Shown piece after piece: positions 5,844 through 12,852 of a stretch of DNA of 15,035 nt. A program made the position numbers and the translations under genes. The stretch comes from Candidatus Omnitrophota bacterium (GTDB lineage: Bacteria > Omnitrophota > Gorgyraeia > S143-82): contig JALVWL010000056.1 of the NCBI GenBank assembly GCA_027034965.1, positions 1-15,035 of the forward strand. The letters are read 5' to 3'. The notes beneath the pieces were generated by a model, which was not told the DNA's origin, made no database searches, and saw only the letters and a list, made by a program, of their open reading frames with translations. Each line of letters starts with the position of its first letter. Positions within the stretch are counted from its first letter, which is position 1.

Positions 5844-7097
5844 CTATTGTAAGAATTGTCTTTTACGTGTGTGTCTGTGATAACTTATTGCGAATCTATG
5901 GGCCTCATCTCTTATGTGTTGCAGAAGGCGTAGTCCTGCGTTCTCTTTTGGTATGGATATGGGGTGGCGTCTGTTAGGCAGATAGATTTCTTCCCTCTTT
6001 TTGGCAAGCGCAATTACGGGTATTTCCAGATTTGTCTCGAGGAGTGCTTTCTGAGCAGACTTTAGCTGTCCAGGGCCGCCGTCTATTAGAAACAGATCCG
6101 GTTTAGCAAACTCTCCCTTTGATATCCTTACACATCTGCGTTTAACTACTTCATACATCATTGCAAAATCATCGCTTTTGGGAACTGTCTTTATCCTGAA
6201 CCTGCGGTAGTTTTTTTTATCAGGCATTCCATCCCAAAAGGAGACCATTGCTCCTACTGCCATCTTGCCCTGGATGTTTGAGATATCGAATCCCTCAATT
6301 CTTCTGGGCAGGTATTTCAGTTTGAGGAGGTCTCTCAATTCGTATATTGCTAGGAGTCCAGATTGTTCTACGATACCCTTTCCTAATATGGCGTTCATTG
6401 CCATGGCAGTATCTCTATAGAATGCCGCTGACTCGAACTCCTGGTAATCAGATGCCTCCTTCATCTTTTGGAAGAGTTTATCAATAGCTGTCTCATGCCC
6501 GCCGCTAAAGGTCTCTAGGATGCCATCCAGTATTCTTTGATAATTTTTTGTGGAGATCTTCCTTTTGCACGGTGCAAGGCACAGCCCTATCTTTTCATAG
6601 AGGCAGTCCTTTCTATACCTGTTGCAGGACTTAAATGGATAGATAATTCGCAGTCCTTTGATAGCCATTCGCAGAAGTCTTACATTTGGGTATGGCCCGA
6701 AGAGTATTGTATTGTTTTGCTCATCTCTGTCTGTTAGCTGGGGACGTCGTATAATAGTTACCTTAGGCAGATCAGGCTCCTTCTGAATCCTGATGAAAGG
6801 ATATGTCTTGTCATCTCTAAGTGCTATGTTATATTTGGGTTGATTTTCTTTTATCAGTTTGTCTTCCAGAATAAGGGCACTCTCTTCATCGGGTGTTGTC
6901 TCGAATTGTATATCCTGGACGTTTTCAAGAAGTCTTCGAGTCTTTATATCTTTTGGTCCAGTTGAAAAATAACTGAGGACCCTTTTTTTCAGGGAACGTG
7001 CCTTCCCCACATATATGATGGCCCCTTTTTCATCCAGCATCTTATAGATGCCAGGGGAGTCTGGCATAGATTGTGCAATGTGTTTTAGTTTTTCCAT
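5844..7097 (-). CDS. uvrC: UvrC, excinuclease ABC subunit C (compact form)
   Basis: UvrC makes the dual incisions in nucleotide excision repair after UvrA/UvrB load at damage. Seen in order: GIY-YIG nuclease (GIY 17-19, YVG 29-31); the four-cysteine cluster Cys158, 165, 173 and 177, matching the known UvrC Fe-S ligands; the UVR motif that contacts UvrB (about 203-238, EFESAAFYRD); and the RNase H-like endonuclease with Asp271 (GFDIS), Asp339 (LIDGG) and His400 (DEAHRF). Both catalytic sites look intact. The protein is 417 aa against about 560-610 in the family. Roughly 95-130 residues between the UVR motif and the endonuclease are missing, and the chain stops 17 residues after His400, so the tandem HhH DNA-binding domain is absent. 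The start CAT at 7095-7097 has no ribosome site. Confidence 0.92.
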   Translation of the reverse strand: MEKLKHIAQSMPDSPGIYKMLDEKGAIIYVGKARSLKKRVLSYFSTGPKDIKTRRLLENVQDIQFETTPDEESALILEDKLIKENQPKYNIALRDDKTYPFIRIQKEPDLPKVTIIRRPQLTDRDEQNNTILFGPYPNVRLLRMAIKGLRIIYPFKSCNRYRKDCLYEKIGLCLAPCKRKISTKNYQRILDGILETFSGGHETAIDKLFQKMKEASDYQEFESAAFYRDTAMAMNAILGKGIVEQSGLLAIYELRDLLKLKYLPRRIEGFDISNIQGKMAVGAMVSFWDGMPDKKNYRRFRIKTVPKSDDFAMMYEVVKRRCVRISKGEFAKPDLFLIDGGPGQLKSAQKALLETNLEIPVIALAKKREEIYLPNRRHPISIPKENAGLRLLQHIRDEAHRFAISYHRHTRKRQFLQ

Positions 7098-7104
7098 GAA
7101 TAAT

Positions 7105-7110
7105 ATTATA
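7105..7110 (-). promoter_or_regulatory. Extended -10 box of uvrC, predicting a leaderless mRNA
   Basis: On the minus strand, TGC-TATAAT ends 7 nt before the uvrC ATG. Transcription would therefore begin at or next to the start codon. No -35 match is convincing; the TGN extension compensates. No Shine-Dalgarno sequence is present, which fits a leaderless message. Confidence 0.5.
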
Positions 7111-7138
7111 GCATTACTAGCAGTAAAGAAAAATTCTG

Positions 7139-7166
7139 TTGACTTTTGACTGCCTTGCAGTAAAAT
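7139..7166 (+). promoter_or_regulatory. Sigma-70-type promoter of glnA
   Basis: TTGACT at 7139-7144, a 16-bp spacer and TAAAAT at 7161-7166. This gives a leader of about 115 nt before glnA. The leader contains a possible hairpin (CAGTG 7179-7183 with CACTG 7217-7221, plus GTAG/CTAC inside) and the perfect palindrome TTACAATTGTAA at 7252-7263. I found no sigma-54 motif. Confidence 0.6.
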
Positions 7167-7288
7167 GGCTACTTCAGGCAGTGTTGTCTGAGTAGAAAAG
7201 GGCAGAGAGGTCCTACCACTGAGGCTTTCCTATTGGGATTACTTTCGTTTTTTACAATTGTAACGGTTTGTATAACAGGAGGTTTGGT

Positions 7289-8761
7289 ATGAGCAGTTTG
7301 GTTATTCGTGCAGAGGGGTATGAGGAGAAGACCCCTCAAGATATCAAGAAGATGATACTGGAGAATGACGTAAAGATTATTGACCTGCGTTTTCATGACC
7401 TTCCAGGATTATGGCAGCACTTTTCTATGCCTGCTGAGGAACTTCTAGCGGATCTGGAAAAGGGTGGTGGTATATTAAAAGAGGGTATAGGCTTCGATGG
7501 TTCCTCTATTCGCGGTTTCCAGAAGATTCAGGAAAGTGATATGATATTGATGCTGGATCTGGATACCGCATTTATTGATCCCCTGGCAAAGACCCCTACG
7601 ATGGTCATCGTCTGCGATATATACGATCCTATTACAAAGCAGCCTTATACTAGAGACCCTCGTTATGTTGCCAAGAAGGCAGAGAAGTTTTTGAAGGAGA
7701 GTGGTATTGCTGATATAAGTTACTGGGGGCCTGAGGCAGAGTTTTTTGTCTTTGACGATGTTAGGTTTGATCAGGGTGAAAACTTCGGTTTCTACTTTGT
7801 GGATTCTGTAGAGGGTGAGTGGAATACTGGAAGGGAAGAGAATCCGAATCTTGGTTACAAGCCAAGGTATAAAGAGGGATACTTTCCTGTTCCTCCCCAT
7901 GATAGTCTCCAGGAGTTCAGAAATGAGGTGATGTTGATATTAAGGAGCCTGGGTGTTCCTGTTGAGGTTCATCACCACGAAGTTGCTAGCGGTGGTCAGT
8001 GCGAGATAGACCTCAGGTACGGAACCCTCACTAGAACAGCTGATAATCTTTTGATATACAAGTACATCATCAAAAACCTTGCAAGGCGTTACAACAAGAC
8101 GGTTACATTTATGCCAAAGCCTATATTTAAGGACAATGGTTCGGGTATGCATACACATCAGAGTCTGTGGAAGGGTGGCGAGAATACCTTCTATGATAAG
8201 AATGGTTATGCTTCTCTGAGCCAGATCGCATTGTGGTATATCGGTGGTCTGTTGAAGCATGCGCCTGCAGTGCTTGCCTTTGCTGCACCGACTACCAATT
8301 CCTATAAAAGGCTTGTCCCTGGTTATGAGGCTCCGGTTAACCTGGTCTATTCTGCAAGGAATAGGTCTGCGGCGGTCAGGATTCCTATGTATAGCGATAA
8401 TCCTAAGGCAAAGAGAATCGAGTTCCGTCCGCCGGATCCATCTTGTAATCCTTATCTGGCATTCTCTGCTATGCTTATGGCGGGTATCGATGGAATTATC
8501 AATAAGATTGATCCAGGTAAGGCACTGGATAAGAACATCTATGAACTCTCTGGTAGGGAAAAGGCCAGGATTAAGAGTGTCCCCGGTTCCCTTGAAGAGG
8601 CCCTTAGCGCCCTTGAGAAGGACCACGAGTTCTTGCTCAGAGGGGATGTATTCACCAAAGATGTTATCGAGACCTGGATTGAATATAAGAGGTCCGTGGA
8701 GATCGAGGGAGTCAACCTGCGTCCACATCCTTATGAGTTCTATCTCTACTATGATATTTAA
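7289..8761 (+). CDS. glnA: Glutamine synthetase, type I-beta
   Basis: This enzyme makes glutamine from glutamate, ammonia and ATP as a cytoplasmic dodecamer. Family motifs in the 490-aa chain include IGFDGSSIRGF (67-77), WGPEAEFFVF (146-155), the metal-binding GGQCEIDL (235-242), NGSGMHTHQSLW (283-294), and the glutamate-binding PGYEAPVNLVYSARNRSAAVRIP (344-366). EFRPPDPSCNPYLAF follows at 378-392. Tyr418 in KNIYEL aligns with the adenylylated tyrosine of the beta class, so control by GlnE-type modification is possible; no glnE or glnB is in the window. Start is ATG 7289 with AGGAGG at 7277-7282, ideally spaced. The gene stands alone, with its own promoter and terminator, and is divergent from uvrC. 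Confidence 0.97.
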   Translation: MSSLVIRAEGYEEKTPQDIKKMILENDVKIIDLRFHDLPGLWQHFSMPAEELLADLEKGGGILKEGIGFDGSSIRGFQKIQESDMILMLDLDTAFIDPLAKTPTMVIVCDIYDPITKQPYTRDPRYVAKKAEKFLKESGIADISYWGPEAEFFVFDDVRFDQGENFGFYFVDSVEGEWNTGREENPNLGYKPRYKEGYFPVPPHDSLQEFRNEVMLILRSLGVPVEVHHHEVASGGQCEIDLRYGTLTRTADNLLIYKYIIKNLARRYNKTVTFMPKPIFKDNGSGMHTHQSLWKGGENTFYDKNGYASLSQIALWYIGGLLKHAPAVLAFAAPTTNSYKRLVPGYEAPVNLVYSARNRSAAVRIPMYSDNPKAKRIEFRPPDPSCNPYLAFSAMLMAGIDGIINKIDPGKALDKNIYELSGREKARIKSVPGSLEEALSALEKDHEFLLRGDVFTKDVIETWIEYKRSVEIEGVNLRPHPYEFYLYYDI

Positions 8762-8787
8762 TCACGGGCACTCTTTGGTATTGTCTA

Positions 8788-8822
8788 AAAAGAGAGGGGT
8801 TTTGCCCCTCTCTTTGTTTTAT
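8788..8822 (+). terminator. Rho-independent terminator of glnA
   Basis: AGAGAGGGG at 8791-8799 pairs perfectly with CCCCTCTCT at 8805-8813; flanking A/T pairs extend the stem. The loop is five bases and a T-rich tract follows (8814-8822). Confidence 0.9.
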
Positions 8823-8827
8823 TTATC

Positions 8828-9193
8828 CCAGATTATGCAATAGGAATTTGTGATATAATGGAACCCGTTGTAGGGCAATAGGAAAACTAGAAATAAGAAT
8901 TCACCAAGTGGTTAAACTAAAAACTCAAAAGTAAAAACTAAAAACCACAACGTAAGTTTTGAGAATGGAGGAGGGAGAATGAAGCATGAAGGATTCTTAT
9001 TTACTAGGCTATTTTTCTTTCTTAATAAAAAATTTCCTCCATTCTCCATGCTCCATTCTTCATTCTTAGGTTTTAAGTTTTAAGCTGTAGTTTTGAGATT
9101 TGAGATTTGACTTTTGAGTTTAATTTAGATAAGAAAAGAGAGGGCTGATTAACAAGGCGATGGAAGGTAAAGAATTCTAGTGCATAATCCTGG
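8828..9193 (+). mobile_element. MITE-like element, copy 2 (about 366 bp)
   Basis: The ends are CCAGATTATGCA at 8828-8839 and TGCATAATCCTGG at 9181-9193, matching copy 1 in inverted orientation. The middle is a large imperfect palindrome: 8961-8991 matches the reverse complement of 9036-9066 at 24 of 31 positions, around a 44-nt AT-rich loop. About 60 bp near 9067-9127, with tandem TTTGAGA-like heptamers, is absent from copy 1. An extended -10-like TGATATAAT lies at 8851-8859. A weak TTGACT (9107-9112) with TAAGAA (9130-9135) could give outward transcription. With the glnA terminator, it accounts for the gene-free stretch 8762-9203. Confidence 0.8.
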
Positions 9194-9203
9194 ATAATTC
9201 ATT

Positions 9204-9770
9204 ATGGCCTACTATTTTTCTGGATGGGGTTATAGGGAGGATGTACTGCCTTATTTCCTGTCTGGGGTTGAACCCCAGTTCGATGTGATTGCCTGGTCCT
9301 TGGGCTTGGTCCGTTTCTATAATTTTTTGATTGAGAATGAGGATCTTCATTTCGATTCTGCGTTGTTTATTGCCCCAGCATATAAATTCAATGAGAATTA
9401 TGTCCACAGATTTGTGCGAGCATTTTCTGCCAATCCGAGAAGTGAGCTCAAAAAATTCTATCGCAGGGCGCACTGGGATCCTGGCAGCACCACACAGGAT
9501 AAGGCTATTGATGCATTTCTGTTGTTTGATTCGGATTACGATATTGCCCTTGAGGAACTAAAGAGACTTTTGAATCAGGATGTGGATGTTAGTTTTATTT
9601 CTAATCGAATAACTCGTTCTGTTTGTCTTTTGCCAAGACGAGATTTAATTGTCCCCCTGGATTATCAGAGAGAGTTTTCACAGATTGTCAATGCCTTTTC
9701 CATTGAGATCGATGCCCCGCATTTTTGTCTTGATAGAATTCCTGAGGTACTAAAAGGGCAGCAATTTTAG
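9204..9770 (+). CDS. BioG-like (DUF452) pimeloyl-ACP methyl esterase, possibly N-terminally trimmed
   Basis: The 188-aa product is an alpha/beta-hydrolase most like BioG, which demethylates pimeloyl-ACP methyl ester in biotin synthesis. Seen: FSGWG at 5-9 (oxyanion-hole strand), the nucleophile elbow AWSLG with Ser32, an acid loop PRRDLIVP with Asp147, and APHF with His173. These form a plausible catalytic triad in the right order. BioG proteins usually have 10-20 residues before the GWG motif; here only four precede FSGWG. An in-frame TAA sits at 9195-9197 and MITE-like copy 2 ends just before it. ATG 9204 has no clear ribosome site. The gene may therefore have lost its original start to the insertion. 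No other biotin genes are nearby, and another small esterase role is possible. Confidence 0.6.
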   Translation: MAYYFSGWGYREDVLPYFLSGVEPQFDVIAWSLGLVRFYNFLIENEDLHFDSALFIAPAYKFNENYVHRFVRAFSANPRSELKKFYRRAHWDPGSTTQDKAIDAFLLFDSDYDIALEELKRLLNQDVDVSFISNRITRSVCLLPRRDLIVPLDYQREFSQIVNAFSIEIDAPHFCLDRIPEVLKGQQF

Positions 9771-9818
9771 GTGGGAGGATGTATCTCTGTCATAATTGGT
9801 ATTATTTAGAAATTTTGC

Positions 9819-9847
9819 TTGATTAGGATATTAATGGGTAGTATTAT
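9819..9847 (+). promoter_or_regulatory. Promoter of the antiporter gene, predicting a leaderless mRNA
   Basis: TTGATT at 9819-9824, a 17-bp spacer and TATTAT at 9842-9847. Only 8 nt separate the -10 box from the ATG at 9856, and no Shine-Dalgarno sequence is present there. Confidence 0.5.
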
Positions 9848-9855
9848 CATCAGTT

Positions 9856-11532
9856 ATGCATTATCTTGATATCATTATACAGAAGGTGTCGTTTTTCCAT
9901 CTAAATGTTTTGCTCTTGTTGGGCCTTGCTTTGTTCGGAGGGACTATTGGTGGACGATTGTTCCAGAAGTTTAGAATACCCCAGGTGGTTGGTTATATTG
10001 TTATAGGAATTATTCTCGGGCAATCAGGCCTTAATATCGTAAACAAAGATGTTATAGCCTCCCTTTCCCCTATAAATTATTTTGCCCTCGGCCTGATAGC
10101 CTTTATGGTGGGAGGTGAATTAAAAGCAGAGATATTGAGGCGATATGGAAAGCAATTTATATATATATTGCTTGCCGAGGGTATGGGGGCATTTTTTGTT
10201 GTTTCATTGTTTGCCTCGTTTGCCTATTTCTTTTATTCTCATAATCTATCCCTCTCCATTGCCATTGGAATCCTATTAGGTGCAATCGCCTCGGCTACAG
10301 ATGCTGCCTCTACGACCAATGTCTTATGGGAATATAAATCTAAGGGTGTGCTTACGACGACAGCTTTAGGCATTGTAGCCTTAGACGATGGTCTTTCCTT
10401 TCTCCTATTTGCTATTGCGAGTAGCATAGCCTCTATCTTGATAGGAAGGGGTGAATCTTCGCTTGCCCATACTATTCTCCATCCGATTTGGGAGATATTT
10501 GGTTCTATCTTTGTAGGCCTGTTTTCAGGCAGAGTCCTTACCTTCTTTTTGAACCGTTATACAGATGAGGAAAAGACCCTGACCTTTTTGTTAGGAGGAG
10601 TCCTGATTACCCTGGGGCTTTCTATCTCCCTTGGAATGGATATGCTGTTGGCGGCTATGGCATTGGGTGTCTTTTTGACCAACTCCCTACCCAAGAGGAG
10701 TAAAGAGGTCTTTTCCCTTATAGAAAAGATCGCACCGCCTATATATGTGCTTTTCTTCGTATTGGTAGGAGCCAAGCTGAAGGTGTCGTTTTTTACTCCC
10801 ATAGTTGGGATACTGGTGGCCCTCTATCTGATTGGAAGGACCCTGGGAAAGATGACGGGTGCCTATTTTGGTAGTGTCTGGTCAGATGCCTCTCCTAAGC
10901 TGCGCAGGTACCTGGGGCTTTGTTTGTTTAGTCAGGCCAGTGCGGCTATAGGATTGTCCATATTAGCGGCCCAGGTCTTTCCAGGGGATTTCGGTGAGAT
11001 GATAATCGGTGTGGTTACGTTGACGACGTTTTTTGTACAGTTAATAGGACCATTTTTTGTGAAGATAGCCATAGAGAAGGCAGGTGAGGCAGGCAGGAAT
11101 ATAACCGAAGACGACTTACTCAAGCAGATGAAGGTAAAACAGGTTATGCATAATGATGTCCCTGTCATACAGGAACATCACCCTCTTCCAAGGGTAATCG
11201 ATGTGTTGAAGTCAACGGATCACCTCTATTATCCAGTTGTTGATAGATCCGGACGCCTCAAGGGTGTAATTAGCATGGAGAATATAAAGAATGCACTGGC
11301 GTTGGCAGAACTTGGAGATGTCGTGCTAGCTCATGACCTTTTGGATAGTGGTTGTGGAGTGGTCAGGGAGGATCAAAGCCTGGATGAGATAAAGGATCTA
11401 TTGCAGCGTTTTGAATTTTTGGCGGTCGTAGACAGCGATAATAGAGTCTTAGGCGTAGTGGATACGCGTTATATAGATAAATTAATTTCTTCTAAAATCG
11501 TAGAGCTCTCAAAACAGTCTTTTGAGGATTAA
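9856..11532 (+). CDS. CPA2-type cation:proton antiporter with C-terminal CBS pair
   Basis: The 558-aa protein is an inner-membrane monovalent cation/proton antiporter of the CPA2 (Kef/NapA-like) type. About twelve hydrophobic segments run from residue 17 to 405. The two transport signatures are present: ATDAAS (147-152) in the unwound-helix region, and VALDDGL with Asp177-Asp178. A double Asp is typical of electrogenic members in the family, where electroneutral ones have Asn-Asp; the mode here is inferred. Residues about 425-545 hold two CBS motifs (VKQVMHNDVPVI followed by YYPVVDRSGRLKGVIS, and FLAVVDSDNRVLGVVD). These suggest control by adenine nucleotides or ionic strength. There is no TrkA-N (RCK) domain. 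Start ATG 9856 has no ribosome site and is chosen by frame and by the nearby promoter. Cation specificity is unknown. Confidence 0.85.
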   Translation: MHYLDIIIQKVSFFHLNVLLLLGLALFGGTIGGRLFQKFRIPQVVGYIVIGIILGQSGLNIVNKDVIASLSPINYFALGLIAFMVGGELKAEILRRYGKQFIYILLAEGMGAFFVVSLFASFAYFFYSHNLSLSIAIGILLGAIASATDAASTTNVLWEYKSKGVLTTTALGIVALDDGLSFLLFAIASSIASILIGRGESSLAHTILHPIWEIFGSIFVGLFSGRVLTFFLNRYTDEEKTLTFLLGGVLITLGLSISLGMDMLLAAMALGVFLTNSLPKRSKEVFSLIEKIAPPIYVLFFVLVGAKLKVSFFTPIVGILVALYLIGRTLGKMTGAYFGSVWSDASPKLRRYLGLCLFSQASAAIGLSILAAQVFPGDFGEMIIGVVTLTTFFVQLIGPFFVKIAIEKAGEAGRNITEDDLLKQMKVKQVMHNDVPVIQEHHPLPRVIDVLKSTDHLYYPVVDRSGRLKGVISMENIKNALALAELGDVVLAHDLLDSGCGVVREDQSLDEIKDLLQRFEFLAVVDSDNRVLGVVDTRYIDKLISSKIVELSKQSFED

Positions 11533-11625
11533 ACTCAATCCGAGGAATAGCAGAGATTAAAATCCTCTTCGAATCTGAAGAAAAAATGTTCTGTTCTATT
11601 TTTTAGTGCACAATTGGCAGTGAGA

Positions 11626-11634
11626 TGATATAAT
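11626..11634 (+). promoter_or_regulatory. Extended -10 promoter of tRNA-Arg
   Basis: TGA-TATAAT at 11626-11634 places a transcript start near 11641, 17 nt before the tRNA. No convincing -35 box is seen at the right distance. The rest of the 125-nt gap after the antiporter gene shows only a small TCTTC/GAAGA hairpin at 11566-11581. Confidence 0.45.
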
Positions 11635-11657
11635 CTACGGATAAAATTGATAATCCT

Positions 11658-11731
11658 GCGCCCATAGCTCAATTGGATAGAGCACCAGCCTACGGAGCTG
11701 GGTGTTGGGGGTTCGAATCCCTCTGGGCGTG
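11658..11731 (+). tRNA. tRNA-Arg (anticodon ACG)
   Basis: All arms fold. Acceptor GCGCCCA pairs with TGGGCGT; the D-stem is GCTC/GAGC; the anticodon stem CCAGC/GCTGG carries loop CTACGGA, giving anticodon ACG; the variable loop has 5 nt; the T-arm is GGGGG-TTCGAAT-CCCTC. The discriminator is G and CCA is not encoded. A34 would be converted to inosine to read CGU, CGC and CGA. The first acceptor pair is G1-U72 rather than the usual G-C. A T7 run follows at 11733-11739. Confidence 0.95.
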
Positions 11732-11759
11732 GTTTTTTTATTTAGGGCTGTGAGGGACT

Positions 11760-12839
11760 ATGAGGAAATATCTGTATTCTATAGCCAGTTATAAGCCAGG
11801 CAAACCCGTTGAGGAGCTGCAGCGGGAGCTTGGTATAAGTAGAATAATAAAGCTTGCCTCTAATGAAAATCCCTTTCCACCCTCTCCTCTGGTTAGACGA
11901 CGTATATGTGAGGCAGCCAGTCGTATCAACCGTTATCCGGAATCAAGTGTGTTTTATCTGCGTAAAAGACTGGCAGAGGAATTTTCTGTGGATGAGAATG
12001 AGATTATATTTGGTAATGGCAGCGATGAGTTAATCGTCTTTGCTGTAAGATCCCTCGTCTCTCCTGGCGATGAGGTCTTGACTGCAACGCCTACTTTCCT
12101 AATTTACAAGATAGCATCTATGGTTGAGGGGATTTCTATCAGAGAGATTCCGATGAAGGATTTTAGATATGATTTAAAGGCGATTGCCTCGGCAGTGAGC
12201 AGTAATACAAAATTGATTTTTATTGCCAATCCTGATAATCCTACGGGTAGTTATGTAGGCAGATCAGAGGTTGAGGCCTTTTTGGCATCTCTACCATCGG
12301 ATATCTTTGTGTTTTTCGATGAGGCCTATTTTGAATTTGCCCGTGAGCTGGATGATTGGCCTGATACCCTCTCCTATGTCAGGGAGAAGAGGAATGTTAT
12401 TGTGAGCAGGACGTTTTCAAAATACTATGGCCTGGCTGGTCTCAGGATAGGTTATGGGTTTGCCAGGCGGGATATCGTAGAGATAATGAATAAAGTAAGG
12501 GAGCCGTTTAATGTAAATTCCCTTGCTCAGGTAGCTGCATTAGCGGCCTTGGATAGTAAACCCTATTATGAGAAATTATTTAGGATTTTCAAGAAAGAGA
12601 AGATGTTTCTAGAGAATGCCCTTAAAAAGTTGAGGATAGAGTTTTTGCCATCTGTGACTAACTTTTTATTGGTAAAAATCGGCAGTAACGCCTCGGAGCT
12701 GGTCGATACAATGCTTAAGCGGGGCATAATCGTGCGTCATATGAAGGCCTGGGGGATGCCAGAATTTATTCGTGTTACTGTAGGTCAGCCAGGGGAAAAC
12801 CGTAGGTTTATCAAGGAACTAAAGAGATTCTTGAACTGA
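11760..12839 (+). CDS. hisC: HisC-type aminotransferase (histidinol-phosphate / aromatic amino acid)
   Basis: This is a PLP-dependent class I/II aminotransferase of 359 aa, the usual HisC size. Motifs: KLASNENPFPPSP (31-43), RYPESS (58-63), GNGSDELI (85-92), ANPDNPTG (156-163), FFDEAY with Asp187 and Tyr190, the PLP-lysine motif SRTFSKYYGLAGLRIGY with Lys221 and Arg229, and Arg338 near the C-terminus. ATG 11760 has GAGGGA at 11752-11757. Only 28 nt separate it from the tRNA, so it has no room for a separate complete promoter. The next gene is DAHP synthase, 13 nt downstream. In many bacteria HisC homologues beside aroF transaminate phenylpyruvate, hydroxyphenylpyruvate or prephenate. With no other his genes here, an aromatic role is likely, but a dual role cannot be excluded. 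Confidence 0.9.
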   Translation: MRKYLYSIASYKPGKPVEELQRELGISRIIKLASNENPFPPSPLVRRRICEAASRINRYPESSVFYLRKRLAEEFSVDENEIIFGNGSDELIVFAVRSLVSPGDEVLTATPTFLIYKIASMVEGISIREIPMKDFRYDLKAIASAVSSNTKLIFIANPDNPTGSYVGRSEVEAFLASLPSDIFVFFDEAYFEFARELDDWPDTLSYVREKRNVIVSRTFSKYYGLAGLRIGYGFARRDIVEIMNKVREPFNVNSLAQVAALAALDSKPYYEKLFRIFKKEKMFLENALKKLRIEFLPSVTNFLLVKIGSNASELVDTMLKRGIIVRHMKAWGMPEFIRVTVGQPGENRRFIKELKRFLN

Positions 12840-12852
12840 TGGAGGTGTTCTT

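Noticed and set aside
7141..7165. Sigma-54 promoter for glnA
   Set aside because: A GC at the -12 position (TTGCA) exists but there is no GG at the required distance upstream.
7940..8728. A 262-codon minus-strand frame opposite glnA
   Set aside because: It is a shadow of a gene with unmistakable family motifs; no recognisable domain.
8259..8843. A 194-codon plus-strand frame overlapping the end of glnA
   Set aside because: Out of frame with glnA and running into its terminator; composition is not protein-like.
11566..11581. Terminator after the antiporter gene
   Set aside because: The hairpin has only 5 bp and is followed by A residues rather than T residues on the plus strand.
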